Source of the DNA: Firmicutes bacterium TM09-10 | GTDB lineage: Bacteria > Bacillota > Clostridia > Lachnospirales > Lachnospiraceae | Direction: 5' to 3' | DNA length: 64,000 nucleotides | NCBI GenBank assembly: GCA_003481005.1 | Contig: QUKC01000006.1 | Coordinates: forward strand, 82,825-146,824 | Shown: positions 16,384-24,373 of the stretch, in pieces | How the letters are laid out: the number at the start of each line of letters is the position of its first letter | How positions within the stretch are numbered: the first letter of the stretch is position 1 | Translations under genes and position numbers: made by a program | The notes under the pieces: model-generated | Database searches by the model: none | What the model was told of the DNA's origin: nothing | What the model saw: only the letters and a program-made list of their open reading frames with translations

Positions 16384-18660
16384 TTAATCCCGCACCGCCG
16401 CCTGTCGGATCCTCTCCGCAAGTAAGGAAGGTTCCTGACTTTTCAGGATCCGCACCTGCTCATCCGGATTGCTGTAGCTGCTTTCCTTCGGCACAACGGT
16501 CACATCAATCCGATAATCCCAGTTGTAAACGCCGAATTCCTCTCCACTAATCCAGCTTAATTCCTTCGGATAGATTGCGTCAAGCATTTTTTCGATATCC
16601 TCCGGATCGGAAAGAGTCACCTGGATTTCCTGATCCGAGATTTCTCCGGGTTCAAAGAAGCTGTCACTGTTTTCCTCTTCGCTGTCATCGTCATAATAAT
16701 AGTAATCTACCTTGATCGATTCGATGTCATCTGCGCTCTGGTGGCCGGCACGGGCATAAACCTCAGCACCATCCTGCACAAGCAGGTCGTTTAAGGCCAA
16801 ATAGGACCCATAGACCGGATAGGTCCAGGTGGTCATCATCGATGCATCCTTCTCCTCCGGATCCGCCATAGCAAAGGTCAGTCTTCCGTTTGGAAGCTCC
16901 GACGAGATCAGACTGTAATCATACTTCTTCATTTCCTCCTGCAGCGTCTTTAAGAGGGTCTGCTTATCTCCGGTGTAAAAGCTTTCCGTAACGCCATTAT
17001 AATAGCTTACTTTCATCTTACCGACATTTGCCAGAAAATCCGGGTCATTTAACTGATATCGCTCCCGCTGGTAGGAAGCATCCCGCATTACAGTATCAAT
17101 TTCAGAATGGTTTTCGTTTGAATCGGCCAAAAAGCGACGGTATACCTTTCTGCCGCTCTCCATGGTATAGCAGACCACCCATCTGACATAGCGTTTCTCT
17201 TCCTTTGGGTTAATTTCCTCTGCAGAAATCTCTGTCTGCGCTTCCTCCTCCCTAAAGCTCCCCGGCATTCCGGCATCCTGCCATCTCTTCTGCATCCGGA
17301 TTGCCGCATCGATCGTCTTTTCCTCGGTTGAATTCATCCGTCGGAGCATCCGATCATCGAAAGCCTCATACATAATGTCATCGGAGCCGAAGCTTTCGCC
17401 CTGATAATAACCAAAAGCCGTATAGTCATCTTCCATCGTCACAGACACGGCTGCAATGTTCCCTTTCTCCGGAATCCAGCGATCATAGCCTGCCCAGTCA
17501 AACCGAAAACCTGCAAGGATCAAAACCGCTGCCGCTATACTGAAAATTCCGGCAAGCTTTCCATCCAATATGGTTTTTAACTCGCATCGGTAAATCAGGC
17601 GGATCACCACATGTCCGACAAGGACACCTACAATGCAGCCACCAAATAAAAACAGCCCCTTATTTGCTGCTACACGGGAAATGATCATGCCAACAGCAAT
17701 GCCAAAGGGCACTGCCATCGCAGCCTCCAAAATACCCTTGAGGGGTGCAAATGCAATGGCATGCTCATAGCTTTCTGTTTTGCGCCTGCGGTAAAGCCAG
17801 AATGCAAACAGGCCTGCAACCGCCGCACAGGCAAGAAGCAAAATACATTCTACCCCCACAGCCCTGCCCCAGCCGCCTGCATTTTTATAGCTGCACAGTC
17901 GTCCTTCGTCTCTGTACCAGATATGACTCAGCAAGTCCCAAAAGCCTGCAAAGGGTGTCAGATAGCTTTTTTGCATCCACTGTCTTGCATCTGCACTGCA
18001 ATAGCTGGCAAAAAACATCGTTTTTAATTCATCGATCAGGAATCTCACTGCCAGCTCATAGGAAAAAAACACCGCGCATCCCAACAGCGCCGTCAGGATG
18101 TTTCCGGTCAGCATGACTGCCACAAGCGCCACCTGATACATCGCAATAAACGCAAGCTGCTCCACGAACCATGCCAGTAACGACTGTGCCGCCATAATTC
18201 CTGTCATTCCATGAAATGCTGCGCCAATGATCCAGTCCAGCAAAAGTGCTGTCAGGGTAGAAAAGCTATAGACCAAAATTCCGTTTCCACAGATCAGCAC
18301 ATAACGCTTTTTTAAGGATTCCGGAACTGAAAAGTACAAATCTGTTTTTCTGCGGCTGTAAAGCCAGCAAAAGCCCTGCACGGCAAATAAAATTGCAAAA
18401 AAAGCAGCAAACAGGACGTGTATGAAGGAAAAGCCGATCACATCCGTGATCCTGGACTGAATCAGCTCCCGCAGGGACTCTGCGGCCTGCGCTGCATTGT
18501 AAACACTGTCATTTGCATAATTGTTCTGTAAACCAGTCAGTACAACCATCAGATACAGCGGACCGCAAAAGAGTGCCATCACCAGACACAGCAAAAAAGT
18601 CCAGCTTCTTCTTCTGTTATTTTCCAGCCATTTAGCCCAGTACGATTTTTTTAATATCAT
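16384..18660 (-). CDS. Large multi-pass ABC-type permease with a C-terminal soluble domain (DUF6449-like)
   Basis: Membrane partner of the ATPase upstream; 758 residues. The start at 18660 is preceded by GGAGGTGCAAGGTT, and lies 29 bp inside the ATPase gene. Several membrane segments occupy residues ~20-430 (for example FLLCLVMALFCGPLYLMVVLTGL and IFSIAAAVLILAGF). A soluble acidic domain of ~320 residues follows (from about residue 440, RWIPEKGNIAAVSVTMEDD). I associate this arrangement, next to YtrA-type GntR regulators, with DUF6449 permeases of Lachnospiraceae; the exact family name is from memory. Substrate unknown; envelope stress or antimicrobial efflux is plausible. Confidence 0.75.
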   Translation of the reverse strand: MILKKSYWAKWLENNRRRSWTFLLCLVMALFCGPLYLMVVLTGLQNNYANDSVYNAAQAAESLRELIQSRITDVIGFSFIHVLFAAFFAILFAVQGFCWLYSRRKTDLYFSVPESLKKRYVLICGNGILVYSFSTLTALLLDWIIGAAFHGMTGIMAAQSLLAWFVEQLAFIAMYQVALVAVMLTGNILTALLGCAVFFSYELAVRFLIDELKTMFFASYCSADARQWMQKSYLTPFAGFWDLLSHIWYRDEGRLCSYKNAGGWGRAVGVECILLLACAAVAGLFAFWLYRRRKTESYEHAIAFAPLKGILEAAMAVPFGIAVGMIISRVAANKGLFLFGGCIVGVLVGHVVIRLIYRCELKTILDGKLAGIFSIAAAVLILAGFRFDWAGYDRWIPEKGNIAAVSVTMEDDYTAFGYYQGESFGSDDIMYEAFDDRMLRRMNSTEEKTIDAAIRMQKRWQDAGMPGSFREEEAQTEISAEEINPKEEKRYVRWVVCYTMESGRKVYRRFLADSNENHSEIDTVMRDASYQRERYQLNDPDFLANVGKMKVSYYNGVTESFYTGDKQTLLKTLQEEMKKYDYSLISSELPNGRLTFAMADPEEKDASMMTTWTYPVYGSYLALNDLLVQDGAEVYARAGHQSADDIESIKVDYYYYDDDSEEENSDSFFEPGEISDQEIQVTLSDPEDIEKMLDAIYPKELSWISGEEFGVYNWDYRIDVTVVPKESSYSNPDEQVRILKSQEPSLLAERIRQAAVRD

Positions 18661-19549
18661 AACCTTGCACCTCCGTCTCGCTGATAAAGATTTCTTCCAG
18701 GGAAAGGGGCAGCACTTCGTGGAACAGACAGTCTGCCGCTGCAAACATGGCGATCATTTCTTCTCTGCTTCCTCTGACTGTCAGAGTCAACAAAGATCCC
18801 CGTCTATCGCATTTTACAATGTCTAACTGCTTTAACAGCCGCTTCTCTTCCTCTTTGGAAGAAAAGACGCACTGGATTTTCTGGATGTTGCACTTCATCT
18901 CCTCCAGATCCTTCGATAAGAGCACGCCGCCCTGATGTAAAAGCCCCACATGATCGCAGATATCCTCCAGCTCCCGCAGGTTATGGGAGGCGATCACCGG
19001 AGTAAACTGCCGCTCCTGCATTTCTTTTGCAAAAATGCTTTTGACACTCTGGCGCATTACAGGATCGAGCCCGTCAAAGGTCTCGTCACACAGAAGGTAC
19101 TCCGTCTTTGCGCTCAGCCCCAGCAGAATCGCGAGCTGCTTTTTCATCCCTTTGGAAAAGGTGCTGATCCTGCGTCTCGATTCCAGCCCGAAGCTGTTTA
19201 AGTATAAGTAAAACCGTTCCCGGTCAAAATTCCGGTACACGCTGCTGTAATAACGCTCCATGTCCTTCGGCGTCGCACCGTTGAAAAAGTACGGCTCGTC
19301 CGCGATAAAAAACAGCTTCGCCTTTGCATGCACATTGTCGTATACCGGCATGTTATCCACAATCGCTAATCCGTCATCCGGCTTAAATACCCCGCACGCC
19401 AGGCGCAGCAGCGTACTTTTGCCCGCGCCGTTTGTCCCGATCAGCCCGAAAACCTCTCCTTCCCGGACTGTCACGCTTACATTTTTCAGAGCTTCAATCC
19501 CGTCAAAGGATTTGCTCACATTTTTCAGTTCTATCATGTTTCCTCTCAT
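18632..19549 (-). CDS. ABC transporter ATP-binding protein (YtrB/bacitracin-type)
   Basis: Cytoplasmic ATPase of ~305 residues. Walker A GTNGAGKST, signature TFSKGMKKQ (a common variant in this group), Walker B YLLCDETFDGLD and an H-loop at IASH. The C-terminal ~80 residues are the regulatory tail seen in YtrB/BcrA-type subunits. The start is either 19549, overlapping the regulator's stop in ATGA, or 19537 (MIELKNVSK) with AGAGGA close by. It overlaps the permease start by 29 bp. The unit regulator-ATPase-permease is the classical YtrA-type operon. Confidence 0.88.
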   Translation of the reverse strand: MRGNMIELKNVSKSFDGIEALKNVSVTVREGEVFGLIGTNGAGKSTLLRLACGVFKPDDGLAIVDNMPVYDNVHAKAKLFFIADEPYFFNGATPKDMERYYSSVYRNFDRERFYLYLNSFGLESRRRISTFSKGMKKQLAILLGLSAKTEYLLCDETFDGLDPVMRQSVKSIFAKEMQERQFTPVIASHNLRELEDICDHVGLLHQGGVLLSKDLEEMKCNIQKIQCVFSSKEEEKRLLKQLDIVKCDRRGSLLTLTVRGSREEMIAMFAAADCLFHEVLPLSLEEIFISETEVQGYDIKKIVLG

Positions 19550-19947
19550 TCCGCTGCCGGGACTTTGGTCTCTTTTTGCCCTGCCGCAGCTGTATCCTCT
19601 TGTTCCAGGAACTCAGTCAGCTCCTTTACCGTCATCCCCATGCTCAGCGCTTCTTTTTTCAGATCCCGGAGCTTTTCCAAAATTTCCTGCTTCCGGACGT
19701 CCTTTAGACTGTCGCTGTAGGCGACGTAGTTGCCCTTTCCTTTTACTGTGTATAAAAATCCGGTTCGCTCCAGCTCACTGTATGCCCGCTGAATCGTGTT
19801 CGGATTGATGGACAGCTCCACCGCCAGGGAGCGCACGGACGGCATCCGACTATTCGGCTCCAGCGCACCGCTTAAAATCAGCATCTGGAACTTGTCCACG
19901 ATCTGCTCATACAGCGGTCTGGTATCCCGGTAATCCAGTATAATCAT
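19546..19947 (-). CDS. GntR-family transcriptional regulator, YtrA subfamily
   Basis: 133-residue repressor. The winged helix covers residues ~1-75 (YEQIVDKFQMLILSGALEP, MPSVRSLAVELSINPNTIQRAYSELERTG), followed by the short two-helix dimerisation tail of the YtrA subfamily, with no effector domain. It probably represses its own operon through the inverted repeat at 20112-20134. Its start codon is directly preceded by a copy of repeat family C, which supplies the GAGAGGA ribosome-binding site. Confidence 0.9.
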   Translation of the reverse strand: MIILDYRDTRPLYEQIVDKFQMLILSGALEPNSRMPSVRSLAVELSINPNTIQRAYSELERTGFLYTVKGKGNYVAYSDSLKDVRKQEILEKLRDLKKEALSMGMTVKELTEFLEQEDTAAAGQKETKVPAAE

Positions 19948-20050
19948 TCTTTCCTCTCATTTCTGCGCACGCCTTTTGCGCATGCCGGGTTTGTGTCAAG
20001 TGCGCACAGACACAAATCTCGTGATTGAAAAATTTTATTTTTCAATCTTT
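19948..20050 (-). repeat. Structured 5'-UTR element, family C, copy 1
   Basis: A ~100-nt element ending at the base before the regulator's ATG. Read on the minus strand it holds hairpin I (GATTGAAAAAT/ATTTTTCAATC), hairpin II (TTTGTGTC/GACACAAA, loop with GTGCGCAC), hairpin III (GCATGC/GCGTGC), then AATGAGAGGAAAGA and the ATG. Copies 2 and 3 are at 28889-28990 and 61116-61217. Confidence 0.85.
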
Positions 20051-20111
20051 CCTCCTTCTCCCGATTCTTTTTGTCTTTTTCATCGATCCAGAACTGTATT
20101 GATTGTATTAA

Positions 20112-20134
20112 GTGTATTATCAGTATTAGTACAC
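20112..20134 (-). promoter_or_regulatory. Operator of the YtrA-type operon
   Basis: GTGTATTA-7 bp-TAGTACAC, an inverted repeat with one mismatch, placed at the predicted transcription start of the regulator. Position and form match YtrA-subfamily operators. Confidence 0.7.
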
Positions 20135-20138
20135 ATTG

Positions 20139-20167
20139 AATATATACAGAGCGCGAGGCCTTGTCAA
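20139..20167 (-). promoter_or_regulatory. Promoter of the YtrA-type operon
   Basis: Minus strand TTGACA (20167-20162), 17-bp spacer, TATATT (20144-20139). Confidence 0.8.
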
Positions 20168-20189
20168 GAGATTTTTCTATCACTTTTCC

Positions 20190-20217
20190 TTGTTTTTTTC
20201 GCATAGCATGGTATACT
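20190..20217 (+). promoter_or_regulatory. Promoter of the CDF transporter gene
   Basis: TTGTTT (20190-20195), 16-bp spacer, TATACT (20212-20217) with an extended -10 TG. Confidence 0.6.
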
Positions 20218-20271
20218 GAGAAGAAAACTTAAATTTCAGGAAGCATTTCAAACTTATGGAGGGATTACACC

Positions 20272-21432
20272 ATGCTTACGCTTCTGTCACGACTGTTCAT
20301 CCCGGATTATGAGAATTATTCCAGCCCGAAGGTTCGCCAGGCATACGGCATTCTCACCGGCTCGGTGGGCATTTTTTTTAACTTTTTTCTGTTTGTGCTA
20401 AAGATCGTCGCCGGTATGATCAGCCATTCCATCGCAATCACTGCGGACGCATTCAACAACCTGTCTGACGCCGGCTCTTCGATCATTACGCTGATCGGAT
20501 TTAAAATGAGCGGACAGGAAGCAGATTCCGACCACCCTTACGGACACGGAAGAATCGAATATCTCGCCGGACTTTCCGTTTCTGCCATTATCCTCTTCAT
20601 GGCGGCGGAACTTGCAAAATCCTCCTTTGAGAAGATCCTGCACCCGACCCTGCCGGAAATTTCTCCGGTTATTTTTTTGATTCTGGTCGTTTCCATTCTC
20701 GTCAAGCTCTATATGTATTTTTATAATCACAAAATTGCCGAAGCCATCGACAGCTCTGCGATGAACGCAACAGCATCTGATTCCTTCGGCGATGTGCTCG
20801 CTACCTCCGTCGTCCTCCTTTCTTCTGTTATTGGATGGATTTTCGGTCTTGCCATCGACGGCTGGTGCGGTCTTTTGGTCGCGATCTTCATCTTTTATTC
20901 CGGCGTAAGCTCTGCCCGGGATACCATCAATCCGCTGCTCGGTCAGGCTCCCGACCCGGAATTTGTCACAAAAATCCGCAGCATTGTGCTTTCCCATCCA
21001 CAGATCATGGGCATTCACGACCTGCTCGTTCACGATTACGGTCCCGGACGGCGGATGATCTCCCTTCATGCAGAAGTCAATGCCCAGGGCAGCTTTGTAG
21101 AGCTGCACGATCTGATCGATAACATAGAGCGCGAGCTGCAGCAGAAGCTTTCCTGCAGTGCTGTCATCCACATGGATCCGGTCATCACCGACGATCCGGA
21201 AATCAATGAGCTGCGCCATAAGGTCACTGATATTGTCTACCGGCTCGATGAGCGGCTGACGCTTCACGATTTTCGTATTATACGCGGTCCTACCCATACA
21301 AACGTCATTTTCGATGTCGTGGTTCCGTTTCATTTTAAAATGACTGATGCCCAGCTACGCAGCTGGCTCGATAAACGGATCAAGCAGATCGATCCGTCCT
21401 ATTTCTGTGTGATCAATATCGACAAAAATTAG
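20272..21432 (+). CDS. Cation diffusion facilitator family metal exporter
   Basis: Cytoplasmic-membrane divalent metal/proton antiporter, 386 residues, ATG after ATGGAGGGATTACACC. Six membrane segments lie within residues ~25-225. Metal-site features are DAFNNLSDAGS in TM2, HPYGHGR in the TM2-TM3 loop and SFGDVLATSVVL in TM5. The C-terminal cytoplasmic domain (from ~residue 230, IMGIHDLLVHDYGPGRRM) has the CDF dimer fold, and here it is followed by a second ~80-residue extension. It is 53 bp upstream of mntP, another metal exporter, so manganese is a reasonable guess for the substrate. Confidence 0.9.
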   Translation: MLTLLSRLFIPDYENYSSPKVRQAYGILTGSVGIFFNFFLFVLKIVAGMISHSIAITADAFNNLSDAGSSIITLIGFKMSGQEADSDHPYGHGRIEYLAGLSVSAIILFMAAELAKSSFEKILHPTLPEISPVIFLILVVSILVKLYMYFYNHKIAEAIDSSAMNATASDSFGDVLATSVVLLSSVIGWIFGLAIDGWCGLLVAIFIFYSGVSSARDTINPLLGQAPDPEFVTKIRSIVLSHPQIMGIHDLLVHDYGPGRRMISLHAEVNAQGSFVELHDLIDNIERELQQKLSCSAVIHMDPVITDDPEINELRHKVTDIVYRLDERLTLHDFRIIRGPTHTNVIFDVVVPFHFKMTDAQLRSWLDKRIKQIDPSYFCVINIDKN

Positions 21433-21485
21433 CGGATCTTGTGCTCCGCATGAAATTTCGTTTTTTACAATGGAGGATTTTTCTC

Positions 21486-22052
21486 ATGAGCTTACTCGAA
21501 TTATTCCTTCTGGCTGTCGGTCTGTCGATGGACGCTTTTGCCGTATCCGTCTGTAAGGGCCTCTCCGTACGTCGCGGCAGTATGAAACAGGCACTCACCG
21601 TCGGCAGCTGGTTCGGCGGCTTTCAGGCGCTGATGCCCTTTCTCGGCTATCTTCTGGGCATCACGTTTTCCTCTCTGATCACGAGCATCGACCACTGGAT
21701 CGCCTTCGTCCTGCTGGCATTTATCGGTTTCAACATGATCCGCGAAGCCAGAAGCGATGAAGAAAATGAATCCAATGACCGCTTCGATTTCAAAACCATG
21801 CTTCCGCTTGCTGTTGCAACCAGCATCGACGCACTTGCCGTCGGCGTTACCTTCGCTTTCCTGCGGGTAAACATCGTTCCGGCAGTCAGCTTCATCGGCT
21901 GCATCACTTTCCTGCTCTCCGCAATCGGTTTAAAGGCAGGCAACATCATCGGCGCAAAAAACCGCTCCCGCGCAGAATTTGCGGGCGGTCTTGTCCTGAT
22001 CCTGATGGGCATAAAGATTCTGCTGGAGCACCTCGGCGTGATTTCGTTTTAA
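21486..22052 (+). CDS. mntP: Manganese efflux pump MntP
   Basis: 189 residues, normal length, from the ATG at 21486 after GGAGGATTTTTCTC; an earlier in-frame ATG at 21441 lacks a ribosome site and would break the first membrane helix. Six membrane segments; the two symmetrical metal motifs are VGLSMDAFAVS near the N-terminus and VATSIDALAVG near residue 115. It exports Mn2+ and protects against manganese excess. I looked for a yybP-ykoY manganese riboswitch upstream and saw none. It follows the CDF gene and is probably co-transcribed. Confidence 0.93.
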   Translation: MSLLELFLLAVGLSMDAFAVSVCKGLSVRRGSMKQALTVGSWFGGFQALMPFLGYLLGITFSSLITSIDHWIAFVLLAFIGFNMIREARSDEENESNDRFDFKTMLPLAVATSIDALAVGVTFAFLRVNIVPAVSFIGCITFLLSAIGLKAGNIIGAKNRSRAEFAGGLVLILMGIKILLEHLGVISF

Positions 22053-22088
22053 AAGCTTTTGTGTGAGTTTGACTGAAAAATCTTTTGC

Positions 22089-22117
22089 TTGACAACTGTC
22101 TGATGCAGTGTTAAGGT
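22089..22117 (+). promoter_or_regulatory. Promoter of the small-ORF leader
   Basis: TTGACA (22089-22094), 17-bp spacer, TAAGGT (22112-22117). Confidence 0.6.
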
Positions 22118-22196
22118 TGGCGTATGCGATACACATTAACAATCACGGGAGATCCGGAAGGGATTTTCTGATAAAAGAAAGGAAAGGAGGTATGTT

Positions 22197-22268
22197 ATGA
22201 TGTTATTGTTCGTCGGATCAAATCGAAGCTATTTTGAATATCATAAGAATGCCTCCCGCCCAAACTGA
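22197..22268 (+). CDS. 23-codon leader ORF upstream of the ABC exporter
   Basis: Reads MMLLFVGSNR...NASRPN and stops at TGA. It is preceded by the very strong site GGAAAGGAGGTATGTT and follows its own promoter. An intrinsic terminator begins 22 bases after its stop. Codons 17-19 contain AGAATGCC (22246-22253), which is perfectly complementary to GGCATTCT (22296-22303) in the 5' half of that terminator. This is the layout of a ribosome-stalling attenuator like the BmrB leader of the BmrCD exporter. It could instead be an independent small protein. Function is inferred. Confidence 0.55.
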   Translation: MMLLFVGSNRSYFEYHKNASRPN

Positions 22269-22289
22269 CGTTTTGATTCGTCTGACAAG

Positions 22290-22320
22290 AGCCGCGGCAT
22301 TCTCATGCTGCGGCTTTTTT
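22290..22320 (+). terminator. Terminator after the leader ORF
   Basis: AGCCGC-GGCATTCTCATGC-TGCGGCT hairpin (AGCCGC/GCGGCT plus GCA/TGC) followed by TTTTTT. It lies about 305 bp before the ABC gene. Confidence 0.8.
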
Positions 22321-22445
22321 ATACAACAGGATGTTGAAAAACAGGCATTTTGTTGTCAATCAGGGCAGCCTGCATCTTATCTGAGCCGGTTTCTTTACCG
22401 CTCTCAGAAAGCTACAGGGATTTCCTGACAGAAAAAGATTTTTGC

Positions 22446-22480
22446 CGCAGAACATGCTTTCATGTTTCTGCGTTTTTTTA
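22446..22480 (+). terminator. Second terminator in the leader region
   Basis: CGCAGAACATG with CATGTTTCTGCG, then seven T. The stretch 22321-22445 between the two terminators holds a 17-codon frame (22331-22384) with only a weak ribosome site, which I do not call. From 22481 to the ABC start are two more small palindromes (TACCCATGGGTA; CTGCC..GGCAG). Confidence 0.75.
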
Positions 22481-22624
22481 TACCCATGGGTATGTCCTGC
22501 CTTTGCAGGCAGTTTAACCAAACGTCCCTTTCGACGTTATGCTTTTTACAGACGGAGCGAAAATCCTGTCTGGCGGGATTTTTTCCACATATATCAACTT
22601 CAAAAGAAGGGGGAATTCATTTTC

Positions 22625-24373
22625 ATGAAAAAGTTGTCCTACTACTTAAAACAGCACATTCCGGGCTATCTGTTTGCCATCCTTTCAATGGTTATCGCGG
22701 TCAGCCTGGATCTGCTCTCCCCGCAGGTGACCCGACATATCGTCGATGACGTCCTTGTGGGCGGTCAGATGGGGAAGCTCAAATATCTGCTGCTGGCGAT
22801 TTTACTCATCGGCATCGGACGCTGTATTTTTCAGTACACCAAGGAGTTTACCTTCGACAAAATCTCCTCGACCATCGCCACAGACATGCGCCGCGATTTA
22901 TTCGCGCACATTCAGTCGCTGTCCGCTGATTTCTTTGACAAGACGAGCACCGGTGAGCTGATGGCGCGCGTCAAGGACGACATCGACCGCATCTGGAATG
23001 CACTCGGCTACGTCGGCATGCTGATGATGGAGGTTGCGTTCCATGTCACCGTCATTTTATTCTGCATGTACAGCTTAAACTGGAAACTTGCGATCCTGCC
23101 CACGCTCTGCATGATTTTCTGCGCCGTCCTTGCGATTTTGATGGAAAACAGACTCGGAACTATCTACGAAGAGATCAGTGAGGAAAACGCAAAATTAAAC
23201 ACCGTTGCAGAAGAAAACCTCGCAGGCGTGCGCACTGTCAAAGCTTTTGCGCGGGAAAAATTCGAAATCAAAAAGTTTCTTTCCCACAATAAGCGCTACT
23301 ACGAACTGAACATGACGCAGTCCCGCGTGTTTGTCCGCTACTCTCCGTACTTTTCCCTGATCGGAAAGCTGCTGCCGCTTCTGGTGCTTTTAATCGGCGG
23401 TTACTTATTCCTGCAGGGAGAGCTGACGCTCGGCGCACTCAGCGCATTTGTACAATATTCCACCAACATCGTATGGCCGATGGAAATGCTCGGCTGGCTG
23501 TCCAACGACTTTTCCTCCGCGGTCGGCAGTTACCGCAAAATCCGCAAAGTGTACGACCAGAAGCCTTCGATTCAGGAACCCGAAGAGCCGATTGTGCTGC
23601 CGGAAGTGACCGGCGATATCCGCTTCGAGCACGTTTCTTTCCATAAAGAGGACCGGCATGAGATTCTTCACGACATCCATTTCCATGTAGAGGCAGGCAA
23701 AACGATCGGTATCATGGGCGCCACCGGAAGCGGCAAGACGTCCCTGATCCAGCTGCTTTGCCGCCTTTACGACGCGACGGGCGGCACGATTTATCTCGAC
23801 AACGTGGATATCCGCAAACTCAGCCTGCGCCAGCTGCGCAGCTGTATTTCCACCGTTATGCAGGATGTCTTTCTGTTCTCGGACACAATTCAGGAAAACG
23901 TTATGCTCGGTCAGAAAGGAAACTTAAACATTTCCGACGTGCGGCTCGCTTCCCGCGACGCACAGGCTTCGGAATTTATCGACCGGCTCTCCGATCAGTA
24001 TGATACCGTAATCGGCGAACGCGGCGTCGGCTTGTCCGGCGGTCAGAAGCAGCGAATTTCCATCGCTCGGGCCCTTGCAAAGCATACACCTGTGCTGGTG
24101 CTGGATGATTCGACCAGCGCACTGGATATGGAAACGGAATATGCCATCCAGCAGACCCTCACCCGGCTGCCCCATACGACCAAGCTCATCATCGCGCACC
24201 GTATCAGTGCCGTCCGTCATGCAGACGAAATCATCGTCCTGGAAAACGGACACATTGCAGAACGTGGTACCCACGAAGAACTGCTTGCCCTTCACGGGCT
24301 TTACTATCAAACCTGGCAGGCTCAATTTGGCATGATGCCTGACCAGAAGGAGGTGACAGATTATGGCTGTTAA
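22625..24373 (+). CDS. Heterodimeric ABC exporter, degenerate-Walker-B half
   Basis: 582-residue half-transporter (six TM helices, ~1-310; ATPase ~340-582). The ATG at 22625 follows AGAAGGGGGAATTC; upstream in-frame starts lie inside the leader. Walker A GATGSGKTS, signature LSGGQKQR, Walker B VLVLDDSTSALD: the catalytic Glu is replaced by Asp. Its partner 24363-26141 has a normal Walker B but an altered signature, so the pair has one degenerate and one active ATP site, as in BmrCD/TM287-288. It overlaps the partner by 11 bp. Probably drug or lipid export. Confidence 0.92.
   Translation: MKKLSYYLKQHIPGYLFAILSMVIAVSLDLLSPQVTRHIVDDVLVGGQMGKLKYLLLAILLIGIGRCIFQYTKEFTFDKISSTIATDMRRDLFAHIQSLSADFFDKTSTGELMARVKDDIDRIWNALGYVGMLMMEVAFHVTVILFCMYSLNWKLAILPTLCMIFCAVLAILMENRLGTIYEEISEENAKLNTVAEENLAGVRTVKAFAREKFEIKKFLSHNKRYYELNMTQSRVFVRYSPYFSLIGKLLPLLVLLIGGYLFLQGELTLGALSAFVQYSTNIVWPMEMLGWLSNDFSSAVGSYRKIRKVYDQKPSIQEPEEPIVLPEVTGDIRFEHVSFHKEDRHEILHDIHFHVEAGKTIGIMGATGSGKTSLIQLLCRLYDATGGTIYLDNVDIRKLSLRQLRSCISTVMQDVFLFSDTIQENVMLGQKGNLNISDVRLASRDAQASEFIDRLSDQYDTVIGERGVGLSGGQKQRISIARALAKHTPVLVLDDSTSALDMETEYAIQQTLTRLPHTTKLIIAHRISAVRHADEIIVLENGHIAERGTHEELLALHGLYYQTWQAQFGMMPDQKEVTDYGC

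Noticed and set aside
20218..20271. Possible yybP-ykoY manganese riboswitch ahead of the CDF/mntP genes
   Set aside because: The space between promoter and start is only ~50 nt and lacks the aptamer core; nothing similar lies before mntP.
22331..22384. 17-codon frame between the two leader terminators
   Set aside because: The ribosome site is weak and no pairing with the second terminator was found; kept only as a note.
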